A DNA stretch of 64,000 bases from Bacillota bacterium (GCA_013540605.1 JABVCK010000006.1:1-64000); one strand, 5' to 3'; positions 24,359 through 34,576 are shown, counted from the stretch's first letter. The notes: generated from the sequence alone by a model not told the origin. Made by a program: numbers and translations.

Positions 24359-25189
24359 TTACATATCATACAGTTCAATTAGTGCCTGTATAGTTTCATC
24401 AAAGGAAATATCTTTTGCATAATCAAATTTTCTAGTGTACGCTTTCCAAATCCTTTGCATATCCTCGTTTAATCTAATTTCTTCAATAATACTTGGAGAA
24501 TTGTCCACTTTATCAATCGAGCCTCTTTTTCCAGCAGTCAGAGCAAGAGCATTTTTGAAATCATCTTTATTTATATTCTTAGCTTGCAGTCTTGTCAGAA
24601 TATATACGTCATAGAAGTCCCTTGCACGAGTATTAAGAATGCCCCTGGCAATTATGGTTTCAAACTTTTCCGCTAAAACGGTTTCAAGGTTATATGCAAG
24701 AATTTCTATACGCCTATCATCAAACATCAATTTGAAGGAATAAACCGCTTCTTTAGGTGTAATTATATCACCGGCACTAACATCAACCTTTAATGGGACA
24801 ATAACGGTCTGAAAAGCTGCTTCAAGTGATATTCTATAACCTCCATAGTCATGTCCTTCTCGTATTTTTTCAATTCCGTTGATGCTAAATTTCACATCGT
24901 CATCAACAGGTGCATCAATAATTTCTTGAAAGATGAACAATAAATTTTCTTTTGAAAAATCCGCATTCTTAATCGTTGCATCCATATCCATAGTAGTTCT
25001 GCTATCCAATCCAACCATCGCACTTATTAACATGCCGCCTTTGAGTATGAATTTCCATTTATATTGTGAAACAGAAATACGTTCAAGCAGCCTTTCAAGC
25101 ATATAGTTTTGTAAAATCACATTTGCTCTTACCCCTGTCTTGGACGCCATGTTTTTAATAATTCCCTTCAGTTGCATCGCATTTTTCAA
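24359..25189 (-). CDS. abiEii: AbiEii-type nucleotidyltransferase toxin
   Basis: This is the toxin of an AbiE (type IV) toxin-antitoxin system, known elsewhere for abortive phage defence. The 276-residue protein has the DUF1814 nucleotidyltransferase pattern: FILKGGMLIS, then the DRTTMDMDATI-like motif here reading SRTTMDMDATI, and a conserved lysine-containing segment LAEKFETIIARG followed by RARDFYDVYIL. The start overlaps the antitoxin stop by 4 bases. Both genes are clearly richer in A+T than the flanks, indicating horizontal acquisition. Confidence 0.9.
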   Translation of the reverse strand: MKNAMQLKGIIKNMASKTGVRANVILQNYMLERLLERISVSQYKWKFILKGGMLISAMVGLDSRTTMDMDATIKNADFSKENLLFIFQEIIDAPVDDDVKFSINGIEKIREGHDYGGYRISLEAAFQTVIVPLKVDVSAGDIITPKEAVYSFKLMFDDRRIEILAYNLETVLAEKFETIIARGILNTRARDFYDVYILTRLQAKNINKDDFKNALALTAGKRGSIDKVDNSPSIIEEIRLNEDMQRIWKAYTRKFDYAKDISFDETIQALIELYDM

Positions 25190-25779
25190 ATCAGTACCTC
25201 CATATACTCACGTATTTTTCCGTCAACTTTAAAAACTTTAGCATATCTCATTAGCTTGTTTAAATCTTTATCCTTGCGTCTTGAATATCTTTTGAGAGCA
25301 TCGGTAAATACTTGAATATCAATTCTGTTTTTACTTCTCACCAAATCGCAAATAGTTCTTTCCATATCATAGGTATAAATTTCTTTTCCCTGTGGAGATG
25401 CAATTCTTATTTTCCCCAAACTATGGTATTCAGGTTTTACAAAGAAGCATTCTATTCCTAAAGCCTTTAAAGAACTAGGATTATATCCCTTTGGCAAAGT
25501 GATGGAAAAAGCCAAAGGTGTTCTGTCCGATAAATCGTGTAAAAACAAGGCGGTTTCGTGGGAAAAAATACCCTTCTTACATCTAACGCTTATGGAATAA
25601 AATTCATCCTCTAAGGTATTTGGTAATACATAAACACCCCTTGACACTCTTTCAATCAACCCTTTCCGGGTCATAAGCGAAAGATATTTTTTATCTATCC
25701 CAAGCTTTACAATGTCAGCAGTTGAAACAATACCTTTATTTTCGCTCATGTAATTAATTATCTTCTCAAAAGTTGTCAT
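25186..25779 (-). CDS. abiEi: AbiEi-type antitoxin / transcriptional repressor
   Basis: This AbiEi antitoxin has an N-terminal winged helix (about residues 1-60: FEKIINYMSENKGIVSTADI, LIERVSRGVYVLP) and a C-terminal domain with HETALFLHDL, FSITLPKGY and DMERTICDLVRS. ATG 25779 is chosen, giving 197 residues, since AAGGG lies upstream and the in-frame ATGs at 25803 and 25818 fall in the operator-promoter. Members of the family neutralise AbiEii and repress their own promoter. The dyad at 25793-25838 fits that role. Confidence 0.88.
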   Translation of the reverse strand: MTTFEKIINYMSENKGIVSTADIVKLGIDKKYLSLMTRKGLIERVSRGVYVLPNTLEDEFYSISVRCKKGIFSHETALFLHDLSDRTPLAFSITLPKGYNPSSLKALGIECFFVKPEYHSLGKIRIASPQGKEIYTYDMERTICDLVRSKNRIDIQVFTDALKRYSRRKDKDLNKLMRYAKVFKVDGKIREYMEVLI

Positions 25780-25792
25780 AGAATCACAACCC

Positions 25793-25838
25793 TTCACTTT
25801 CATACTTACATTATACAATTTGTTAGTATAAAAGTGAA
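25793..25838 (-). promoter_or_regulatory. AbiE promoter flanked by a 13-bp operator dyad
   Basis: Inverted 13-base arms at 25793-25805 and 25826-25838 match at 12 of 13 positions (TTCACTTTNATAC and complement) with 20 bases between. The promoter sits inside: on the minus strand TTCACT (within one arm), 17 bases, TATAAT at 25810-25815. AbiEi proteins are known to bind such repeats for autoregulation. Confidence 0.75.
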
Positions 25839-25861
25839 GGATTTTAACATATTTTTGGTAA

Positions 25862-25946
25862 TAGACGCGAGTGTCTTAGACTCGGGGACTACTAGACGCG
25901 GGTAGACGCGGGCGGGTAGACGCGGGGACGGTTCTTTTGTCTTACT
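25862..25946. repeat. GACGCGGG direct repeats beside the AbiE island
   Basis: TAGACGCGGG-like units occur four times (near 25864, 25892, 25903, 25917) and run into GGGGACGGTTCTT, a motif also seen at 23749, 56373 and 56424. The GC-rich repeats contrast with the AT-rich island and may mark its right border. Confidence 0.5.
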
Positions 25947-26027
25947 GTCATCGGTTAACTGCCAACTAAGTTCCAACAGTATACGCCTTTCATAACAGAT
26001 ACGGCTGGATAATGATGTAATAGGGAC

Positions 26028-26067
26028 AACAGGGCTATCATATGTTGATAGTCCTGTTATTTTTTTG
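26028..26067 (+). terminator. Strong hairpin with T-run
   Basis: A 13-bp stem with one G-T pair (AACAGGGCTATCA with TGATAGTCCTGTT) is followed by TTTTTTT. No gene on this strand lies directly upstream, so it may be a relic or end an unrecognised short RNA. Confidence 0.6.
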
Positions 26068-26125
26068 TATAATTAGTAATAACATATAGTTATAAATAAG
26101 ATATGAGTACAGTTAGTAGGTAAAA

Positions 26126-26356
26126 ATGAGTCAGAACAGCAGAAAGCTGACTGCTAGCGATAAAGCGCTTTCTATAATTCTGGGAATTATTCAGATATTA
26201 TACGTGATTTATCTTTGCTTCGGCTATTATTACCCCAGAGAATTTGCCGCGCTGGTAGACTTTGGCGTAGACTTTGATAAGATAGTAATAGAAAAAGGAA
26301 CGAGTAATGGGTATATACCAAAACGTGATGCTGATAAAAAAAGATTGACCAAGTAA
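26126..26356 (+). CDS. Small hypothetical membrane protein
   Basis: This 76-residue ORF has one likely membrane helix (ALSIILGIIQILYVIYLCFG, residues ~13-32) and a polar tail rich in Lys and Asp. The ribosome site is weak (TAGGT). It lies in the AT-rich stretch between the AbiE pair and spmA, and I recognise no family. It could be a fragment or chance ORF. Confidence 0.35.
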   Translation: MSQNSRKLTASDKALSIILGIIQILYVIYLCFGYYYPREFAALVDFGVDFDKIVIEKGTSNGYIPKRDADKKRLTK

Positions 26357-26528
26357 TAGATTATTTCAATACTTTCCAACTGGTAAAGACTGCAGAAAGA
26401 TTATCTATTGATAAAAGGCTTTATGAAATTTACATTTATGGTAGAGGATAAATCTTAATCTGATAATACCTGCCCCTTGCCGCTCATATAATTTAGTGAA
26501 TAAGATTATTCGGTAAAGGGGTTTTTTT

Positions 26529-27104
26529 ATGATAAATGCCATATGGCTGTTTCTGATAGCTTCAGGCGTAGTATTGGCTGTTTTTAAAGGTACTATGGAA
26601 GAGGTCTCCGCTGCTGTCCTGGGCAGCGTATCAAGTTCTGTGGAACTCTTTTTGGGATTGGTTGGCGTTATGGCCCTGTGGATGGGTTTGATGCGGATTG
26701 CGGAGAAGTCAGGGCTGGTAGGGACAATATCGAGGGGCATAAGGCCGGTGATGCACGCTCTGTTTCCCGCTGTTCCCCCCAACCACCCGGCGATGGGGGC
26801 CATGGTCATGAACGTAACCGCCAACATGCTGGGCCTTGGAAATGCAGCGACACCCCTGGGAATAAACGCCATGAAGGAACTCCAGAAGCTCAACCCCAGG
26901 CCATCCGTCGCCACGAATGCCATGTGCACCTTCCTCGTAATAAACACATCATCGGTACAGCTTATACCGGCTACGGTAATAGGCCTCAGGCTGGCGGCAG
27001 ATTCAGGCAATCCGACCGAAATCGTGGGAACGGCTCTTATAGCGACAACGGTATCCACCCTTGCCGGGATCATTTCCGTAAAAGCGCTGCAAAGGCTTTA
27101 CTGA
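26529..27104 (+). CDS. spmA: Spore maturation protein A
   Basis: SpmA is a nucleoside-recognition-type (Gate domain) membrane protein needed in Bacillus for proper spore core dehydration and heat resistance. The 191-residue product has four or five membrane segments and the characteristic MNVTANMLGLGNAATPLG and NTSSVQLIPATVIGLR motifs. ATG 26529 follows AAAGGGG. spmB follows 11 bases after the stop, and the two act together. A sigma-E-like CATATAAT lies near 26486, but its -35 spacing is poor. Confidence 0.95.
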   Translation: MINAIWLFLIASGVVLAVFKGTMEEVSAAVLGSVSSSVELFLGLVGVMALWMGLMRIAEKSGLVGTISRGIRPVMHALFPAVPPNHPAMGAMVMNVTANMLGLGNAATPLGINAMKELQKLNPRPSVATNAMCTFLVINTSSVQLIPATVIGLRLAADSGNPTEIVGTALIATTVSTLAGIISVKALQRLY

Positions 27105-27115
27105 GGCAACTTGAC

Positions 27116-27655
27116 ATGTTTGGTTTGATACAGGGGCTCTCGTCCATAGCCGTTCCCTTTATAATACTGTTTATAGTCGTCCACGGGTACCTTAACGGGG
27201 TTAAGGTGTACGAGGTTTTCGTCGAAGGCGCGGCCGAAGGGATAAAGACCGCATTAAAGGTACTGCCGTATCTTGTGGCAATGCTGCTGGCAATAGGAAT
27301 ATTCAGAAGCTCGGGAGCAATGGAGATCTTTACGGCAGCATTGCGGTATCCGGCTTCGGTATTGGGTATTCCGCAGGAAGTGATACCCCTTGTGCTCATG
27401 AGGCCGTTATCGGGGAGCGGTGCCCTGGGGGTCGTCTCGGAAATACTGAAAACCTATGGCCCGGATTCCTTTGCGGGAAGGGTGGCCAGCACCATGATGG
27501 GGTCCACCGAAACGATTTTTTATACCATTGCAGTATATTTCGGGGCTGTCGGCATAAAGAACACGCGGCATGTCCTTCCTGCAGCGTTGATTGCCGACCT
27601 TGCCGGGATACTGGCCTCCGTGGCTGTCTGCAGAATTGTCTTTGGATACCATTGA
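27116..27655 (+). CDS. spmB: Spore maturation protein B
   Basis: SpmB is the partner of SpmA. The 179-residue membrane protein has FIILFIVVHGYLNGVKVYEV, EGIKTALKVLPYLVAMLLAI, MRPLSGSGALGV and the STMMGSTETIFYTIAVYFG motif. ATG 27116 is used, since a longer in-frame reading would run backwards through spmA without similarity. The stop codon TGA lies within the TTGACA -35 box of the next promoter. Confidence 0.95.
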   Translation: MFGLIQGLSSIAVPFIILFIVVHGYLNGVKVYEVFVEGAAEGIKTALKVLPYLVAMLLAIGIFRSSGAMEIFTAALRYPASVLGIPQEVIPLVLMRPLSGSGALGVVSEILKTYGPDSFAGRVASTMMGSTETIFYTIAVYFGAVGIKNTRHVLPAALIADLAGILASVAVCRIVFGYH

Positions 27656-27680
27656 CAAAACGCCGAACTTTATGTATATT
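27652..27680 (+). promoter_or_regulatory. Promoter of the metG transcript
   Basis: TTGACA, 17 bases, TATATT overlaps the spmB stop codon. The transcript would include heptad array C, the T-box leader and the tandem hairpins before metG. Confidence 0.7.
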
Positions 27681-27720
27681 ATGTTTTAAATGAGCTATGC
27701 TATACATTAAGGCAGAGTAT

Positions 27721-27883
27721 AGTTACCAGTTAACAGATGACAGACGTCAGGGAAGTGCTTATGGGAAAAATTAAAAGACACAACCCAGATACCCGTGATC
27801 TGTGAACTGTGACCTGTAAACTACGAACTACGAACTACGAACTACGAACTGATATCTGGCACCTGCGAACTAGAAACTGAAAA
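27721..27883. repeat. Heptad array C
   Basis: The left arm AGTTACC, AGTTAAC, AGATGAC, AGACGTC leads into the core AGGGAAGTGCTTATGGG. The right arm has 12 contiguous heptads (TGTGAAC, TACGAAC four times, TGATATC, TGGCACC and others). It lies in the metG leader upstream of the T-box. Confidence 0.85.
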
Positions 27884-27884
27884 C

Positions 27885-30242
<2,358 letters not shown>

Positions 30243-30255
30243 GTGGGAGCTCAAG

Positions 30256-31026
30256 ATGCTTATAGATACCCACGCCCACCTGGACGATAAAAGGTTTGAA
30301 AGGGACAGAAGACAGGTAATAGAACAGTGCATAAGCGACGGTGTGGTATGCATAATCAACGCCGGCTCGAATATTTCGTCCAGCATTAAGTCGATTAAAC
30401 TCGCAGCCGAGTATCCCTTGATATATGCCGCAGTGGGGGTTCATCCCCATGATGCAAAAACGTGGGACGAAAACTCCGCGCAACTGTTAGAAACCTTTGC
30501 ACATAAAGAAAAGGTGGTCGCCATAGGCGAAATAGGGCTTGACTATCACTATGACTTTTCTCCCAGGGACCAGCAGAAAAAGGTTTTCAGGGAACAGCTA
30601 AACCTGGCAAGGGAGATGAAGCTTCCCGTGGTAATCCATGACAGGGAATCCCACGGTGACATACTCCGGATCCTGAGGGAAGAAAGCGCTTGGGAAATTG
30701 GAGGGGTTATGCATTGTTTCTCAGGAAGCAGGGATACTGCGCGGGAATGCATGGACATGAACCTCTATATATCCCTGGCCGGGCCCGTAACCTTTGAAAA
30801 CGCGAGAAAGGCAAGGGAAGTGGCAGAATACGTACCCCTTGACCGGATCCTTATTGAAACCGACTGCCCTTATCTCACACCCGTTCCCCACAGGGGTAAA
30901 AGGAATTACCCGGGATATGTGAGGTTCGTTGCGGAAGAGATCTGCCGGCTAAAGGGTATTGAGCACGATGATTTAATGGCGGCGGTGGCCCGGAACGTGA
31001 AAAATGTGTTTAATATAGACCTCTAA
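30256..31026 (+). CDS. tatD: TatD-family metal-dependent hydrolase
   Basis: This 256-residue TIM-barrel hydrolase of the YabD/TatD family, a putative 3'-5' exonuclease, has metal ligands in LIDTHAHLDD, GEIGLDYHYD, VIHDRES, MHCFSGS and IETDCPYLTP. The ATG at 30256 follows GTGGGAG. It is adjacent to metG as in Bacillus metS-yabD. The next gene encodes its usual radical SAM neighbour. Confidence 0.94.
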   Translation: MLIDTHAHLDDKRFERDRRQVIEQCISDGVVCIINAGSNISSSIKSIKLAAEYPLIYAAVGVHPHDAKTWDENSAQLLETFAHKEKVVAIGEIGLDYHYDFSPRDQQKKVFREQLNLAREMKLPVVIHDRESHGDILRILREESAWEIGGVMHCFSGSRDTARECMDMNLYISLAGPVTFENARKAREVAEYVPLDRILIETDCPYLTPVPHRGKRNYPGYVRFVAEEICRLKGIEHDDLMAAVARNVKNVFNIDL

Positions 31027-31029
31027 ATG

Positions 31030-31038
31030 TGCTATAAT
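31030..31038 (+). promoter_or_regulatory. Extended -10 promoter after tatD
   Basis: TGCTATAAT lies directly after the tatD stop, in the same 15-base context as at 12696-12710. A weak TTAATA lies at the -35 spacing. It would transcribe array D and the radical SAM gene. Confidence 0.45.
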
Positions 31039-31052
31039 ATCCCTTGTAGCTT

Positions 31053-31209
31053 CAGTTACCAGTTACCAGATGGCAGTCGCCAGTTGGCAGACGCCAGAAA
31101 TTCAGTTACCAGTTGCCAGTTATCAGATGTAACAACTACGAACTACGAACTACCAACTACGATCTGTGATCTGTGAACTAGTACCTAGTACCTAGTACCT
31201 AGCACCTGC
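31053..31209. repeat. Heptad array D
   Basis: Left-type units (AGTTACC, AGATGGC, AGTCGCC, AGTTGGC, AGACGCC) form two blocks. They are joined directly to right-type units (TACGAAC, TACCAAC, TGTGATC, TAGTACC three times, TAGCACC). The usual core is missing. The right end AGCACCTGC lies 3 bases before the AGGAGG of the next gene. Confidence 0.88.
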
Positions 31210-31225
31210 TATAGGAGGAGTGGCG

Positions 31226-31816
31226 ATGATAACCTACGAACTGGGGAACAACCTGTACATCAATCTGACCAACAGATGTACCAATAAATGCAGTTTCTGT
31301 GTGAAGGAATACAGCGACGGCATAGGAGGACAGAATCTTTGGATTGAAAGCGAACCGACTGCTGAAGAGATAATAAAGGAAATAGGCGATCCCAGCCGCT
31401 ATAAGGAGGTAGTATTTTGCGGCTTTGGAGAACCGGTGCTGAGGTTGGAGCAGATACTGGAGGTAAGCAGGCACTTAAAAAAGAATTACCGTTCCAGGAT
31501 AAGGATTAATACCAATGGGCAGGGCAATCTTGTCTATGGAAGAAACATAGTACCGTTGTTTGAGGGGCTGATTGATGTAATTTCCGTAAGCCTCAATGCC
31601 AAAAATGCAGAGGATTACCAGAGGCTGTGCAAGTCCAGCTATGGTGAAGAGGCTTTCTATGGAGTGATTGAGTTTATAAAAGAATGCAAACAATATATAC
31701 CCGAGGTAGTAGTGACGGTGGTTGACGTGATCCCTCCGGAGGATATAGAAATGTGCCGGACAATCGCCGGGGAACTGGGCGTAGGTTTTAAGGTACGGCA
31801 TTTTTATAATGTGTAA
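31226..31816 (+). CDS. TatD-associated radical SAM protein
   Basis: This short radical SAM enzyme of 196 residues carries the 4Fe-4S motif CTNKCSFC near residues 17-24 and CGFGEPVLR as the SAM glycine motif. The following strands IRINTNGQGNL and VISVSLNAKN belong to the barrel. It belongs to the group regularly found beside tatD. The reaction is unknown. ATG 31226 is chosen over GTG 31220 because AGGAGG ends 7 bases upstream. Confidence 0.88.
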   Translation: MITYELGNNLYINLTNRCTNKCSFCVKEYSDGIGGQNLWIESEPTAEEIIKEIGDPSRYKEVVFCGFGEPVLRLEQILEVSRHLKKNYRSRIRINTNGQGNLVYGRNIVPLFEGLIDVISVSLNAKNAEDYQRLCKSSYGEEAFYGVIEFIKECKQYIPEVVVTVVDVIPPEDIEMCRTIAGELGVGFKVRHFYNV

Positions 31817-31884
31817 CTGTAACTACCTCCCTATACCATCATATAATGGTATTGAAATAAAGGTGGATTGGGGGGAATAGTTAA

Positions 31885-32256
31885 TTGGATAATAAAAAAG
31901 GCTACAGGGGAGAAATGCCGGTCATGGGGCCCACTCCTATTATAGCGTCCGCTCCGGGAATGGGACCTTGTCCGGGAATGGGGCCGGTCGTAGCACCCGC
32001 TCCGGGAATGGGACCCTGCCCGGATATGGGCTATGGAATGCCCATGATGGGACCCTGCCCGGTAATGCAGTGCATGATACACTGCGTGCATTCGATGATG
32101 GGCGGGATGCCAATGCCCATGATGGGTGGAATGCCCATGATGGGTGGAATGTCCATGATGGGTGGAATGCCTGCGATGGGCGGAATGCCCATGATGGGAC
32201 CCGGACCATATACACCATCAATGCCCATGACGGGAGAAACCGAAGAATACAAATAA
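31885..32256 (+). CDS. Met/Gly/Pro-rich repeat protein (possible spore coat protein)
   Basis: I do not recognise a family. The 123-residue product is low-complexity: two PGMGPCPxMGP-type units near residues 23-50, then six to seven GGMPMM-type pentamers from about residue 72 to 105. Cysteines occur at PC motifs and in MQCMIHCVHS. The TTG start at 31885 follows GGGGGGAAT. Proteins of this kind occur as coat or exosporium components in spore formers, and the neighbourhood is rich in spore genes, but that function is inference. Confidence 0.65.
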   Translation: MDNKKGYRGEMPVMGPTPIIASAPGMGPCPGMGPVVAPAPGMGPCPDMGYGMPMMGPCPVMQCMIHCVHSMMGGMPMPMMGGMPMMGGMSMMGGMPAMGGMPMMGPGPYTPSMPMTGETEEYK

Positions 32257-32265
32257 ATACGGCAC

Positions 32266-32286
32266 CCCGGGGGGACTCCCCCCGGG
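32266..32286 (+). terminator. GC-rich hairpin after the Met/Gly-rich gene
   Basis: CCCGGGGGG, ACT, CCCCCCGGG forms a perfect 9-bp stem 7 bases after the stop. No T-run follows, so termination efficiency is uncertain. Confidence 0.6.
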
Positions 32287-32356
32287 TTATTGCTGTGTTG
32301 GAATAAAAATTTATTTTTAGATGTATAATAATTCCAGGGACAGTTTGTTTTATATC

Positions 32357-32365
32357 TGGTATAAT
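32357..32365 (+). promoter_or_regulatory. Extended -10 promoter of yabE
   Basis: TGGTATAAT matches an extended -10 element 95 bases upstream of the yabE start. The -35 region is weak. Confidence 0.5.
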
Positions 32366-32460
32366 TACCATATTGGAAATTGTTCTCTACATAGCAAAAA
32401 ATGAATTTAATTGCAGATAAGGGTTACACTAAAGCCTAGTACAGGATGGGAGGATACATT

Positions 32461-33465
32461 GTGGATAAGAAATATATTGTTATCCTGACCGTAGTAGCGC
32501 TGGTGATAACGGGTGTTACGGCCTTTAGCGTTCTTGCAAAGGGTGTAACAATTGTAGATGGCGACAAGGTTATGCAGGTTACGAGTTTTAACAGCAGTGT
32601 CGGGGATTTGATTAAGGATAAAGGGATCATATTGAGCGAACAGGACAGGATGATACCCGGGCCCGAGGCTTTGCTAGAAGACCATATGGAGATAGTAATA
32701 AAAAGAGCGGTTGAGGTATATCTGACGGTGGGTGGGCAGCAGAGCCCCGTTCTGACATCCGCGGATACGGTTTCACAGATGCTGGCCGAAGCGGGTGTTG
32801 AATTGGGAGAAGAGGATATCGTTGAGCCCGCCTTGGACGCGCCTATCGGTCCAGGTATGAGTATAAGCGTGGTCAGGGTATCTCACCGGATGGAGACGGC
32901 AGAAAAGGAAGTGCCGTTTAAAACGGTAGTCCGTACCAACGATGAAGTATATAAAGGAATTGAAACAGTAATAAGCAAGGGTAGCAATGGTGCAATAAGG
33001 GAAAATATATTGATTACCTACCATGATGGCCAGGAGGTAAACCGTGAGGTGGTAGGGCAGGAGGTTGTAAAAGCTCCCGAGGATCAGCTTGTTGAGAAGG
33101 GGACAAAGGATATTCTTGTAACATCAAGGGGAGCCGTCCGGATAAAAAAAGCGATATATATGACTTCTACAGCCTATGATGCCACATTTGAGAGTACCGG
33201 CAAACATCCCGGAGACCCGGGTTATGGTATAACCAGAAGCGGCACCCAGGTCAGGCCGGGGGTGGTGGCAGTGGATCCAAAGGTTATACCCCTCGGAACA
33301 AAACTCTATGTAAAATCCCTGGACGGGGGACCTGATTACGGGTTTGCCAGTGCGGAGGATACCGGGGGAGCCATCAAAGGCAATAAAATTGATTTATACT
33401 ATGAGTCACCAAGCGATGTTAGAAAGTATGGTAAGAAGAAAGTGCTTGTATATATACTCGAGTAG
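32461..33465 (+). CDS. yabE: YabE-like protein: DUF348, G5 and 3D domains
   Basis: This 334-residue exported wall protein resembles Bacillus YabE and resuscitation-promoting factors. A membrane anchor lies at residues 5-25. Two DUF348 repeats (VTSFNSSVGDLIKDKG, LTSADTVSQMLAEAG) follow, then a G5 domain around 145-225 and a C-terminal 3D domain (STAYDAT, GVVAVDPKVIPLGTKLYV, AEDTGGAIKGNKIDLYY) whose aspartates are the likely catalytic residues. GTG 32461 follows GGGAGG by 7 bases. It probably cleaves or remodels murein glycan. rsmA lies downstream as in Bacillus. Confidence 0.93.
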   Translation: MDKKYIVILTVVALVITGVTAFSVLAKGVTIVDGDKVMQVTSFNSSVGDLIKDKGIILSEQDRMIPGPEALLEDHMEIVIKRAVEVYLTVGGQQSPVLTSADTVSQMLAEAGVELGEEDIVEPALDAPIGPGMSISVVRVSHRMETAEKEVPFKTVVRTNDEVYKGIETVISKGSNGAIRENILITYHDGQEVNREVVGQEVVKAPEDQLVEKGTKDILVTSRGAVRIKKAIYMTSTAYDATFESTGKHPGDPGYGITRSGTQVRPGVVAVDPKVIPLGTKLYVKSLDGGPDYGFASAEDTGGAIKGNKIDLYYESPSDVRKYGKKKVLVYILE

Positions 33466-33471
33466 ACAATT

Positions 33472-33498
33472 ACAGCCCACCCCGCGGTGGGCTGTTTT
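33472..33498 (+). terminator. Terminator after yabE
   Basis: CAGCCCACC and GGTGGGCTG form a 9-bp stem with a CCGC loop, then TTTT. The arms resemble the dispersed palindrome at 93-128. Confidence 0.85.
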
Positions 33499-33510
33499 GC
33501 GGAGGAGCAT

Positions 33511-33564
33511 ATGATTAGGGAAGTAATCGGCTTTAAATGCGTTGAAGGAAGCGGGAAAACATGA
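33511..33564 (+). pseudogene. 17-codon ORF in the rnmV position (possible remnant)
   Basis: ATG 33511 lies behind GCGGAGGAGC and reads MIREVIGFKCVEGSGKT before TGA, with the ATGA overlap coupling it to rsmA. In Bacillus the gene at this place is rnmV (RNase M5), whose product begins like MKIKEVIVVEG. The similarity is short (M-I-K/R-E-V-I and VEG), so a relic of rnmV, a leader peptide or chance are all possible. Confidence 0.35.
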
Positions 33565-34430
33565 AGAATGAAGGATTCACGTATAGCGAAACGCTTGACA
33601 TTCTCAAAAGGCACAATATAACACCGCGCAAGGGTCTTGGACAGAATTTCCTTACCGACAAGAACATATTGTCCAAAATTATTGATGCTGCGGAGCTTGA
33701 GGCTGATGACCAGGTTCTTGAAATCGGACCGGGTATCGGTACATTAACCCGTGAACTGGCTTTGAAATCGGGCAGGGTTGTATGCGTTGAGATAGATGAC
33801 AGGTTGATACCTGTTCTGCAGGATACCACTTCATGCTTTTCCAATATTACGGTAGTTTGCGGAGATATTCTTAAGCTGGACCTGAGCCAACTGTACAGGA
33901 AGCATTTTCAGGACGGGAGAATTAAGGTAGTGGCGAATCTGCCCTATTACATTACTTCTCCGATAGTAATGAAGCTTCTTGAAGAAGAAATCCCCCTCAA
34001 ATCTATCATTATTATGGTTCAGAAGGAGGTTGCCCGGAGGATGGCGGCTTCACCCGGCAATAAGGAGTACGGCGCTCTTTCGGTGGCGGTGCAGTTTTAC
34101 TCAAACCCTGAAATGATTGCATCCGTGCCTCCCACCGTATTCATACCACCGCCCAAGGTCAGTTCGGCAGTGGTGAGGCTTGATATTAAGGAATCCCCCG
34201 GTTATAGGGTTAAGGACACAAGCCTCATGTTTTCCATAGTAAAGGCAGCCTTCGGGAAGAGAAGGAAGACGCTGCTCAACGCCCTTGTAGGAGTCAGGGG
34301 CCTGGAAAACAAGGAGACGGTCAGGGAAGTACTGGAAAGCTGCGGCATAGAACCCGAAAGGCGGGGTGAAACCCTATCCGTTCAGGACTTTTGCAGGCTT
34401 GCCGACTGCGTCTCCGCCAGTGACCATTGA
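33561..34430 (+). CDS. rsmA: 16S rRNA (adenine-1518/1519-N6)-dimethyltransferase
   Basis: RsmA (KsgA) dimethylates two adenines in helix 45 of 16S rRNA during small-subunit assembly. The 289-residue protein has GLGQNFLTDKNIL, the SAM motif VLEIGPGIGTLTRELA, the catalytic NLPYYITSPI and the C-terminal FGKRRKTLLNAL. ATG 33561 has GAAGGAAGCGGG upstream and overlaps the short ORF. The last residues (ASDH, stop) are encoded by the first heptads of array E, much like the ASDQ end of tmk. Confidence 0.97.
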   Translation: MKNEGFTYSETLDILKRHNITPRKGLGQNFLTDKNILSKIIDAAELEADDQVLEIGPGIGTLTRELALKSGRVVCVEIDDRLIPVLQDTTSCFSNITVVCGDILKLDLSQLYRKHFQDGRIKVVANLPYYITSPIVMKLLEEEIPLKSIIIMVQKEVARRMAASPGNKEYGALSVAVQFYSNPEMIASVPPTVFIPPPKVSSAVVRLDIKESPGYRVKDTSLMFSIVKAAFGKRRKTLLNALVGVRGLENKETVREVLESCGIEPERRGETLSVQDFCRLADCVSASDH

Positions 34431-34576
34431 CCAGAGGTCAGATGGCAGTCGGCAGTTGGCAGACGCCAGGGCAAGGCTATAGGGTAAAACCCAAAAGCAT
34501 AACCCGAATGCGTGTGATCTGTGATCTAGCCCCTAGTACCTGTGATCTACGAACTACCAACTACGAACTACCAACC
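34419..34576. repeat. Heptad array E
   Basis: Seven left heptads (AGTGACC, ATTGACC, AGAGGTC, AGATGGC, AGTCGGC, AGTTGGC, AGACGCC) start inside rsmA and include its stop codon. The core AGGGCAAGGCTATAGGG and its partner region follow, then right units (TGTGATC, TAGCCCC, TACGAAC, TACCAAC). Confidence 0.9.

Noticed and set aside
24359-26460. Prophage or larger defence island
   Set aside because: Only the AbiE pair and one doubtful small ORF are AT-rich. There is no integrase, structural or other defence gene, and normal spore genes resume at 26529.
26678-27115. Long N-terminal extension of spmB overlapping spmA
   Set aside because: The extension is translated in a different frame of spmA and has no similarity. 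ATG 27116 gives the normal SpmB start.
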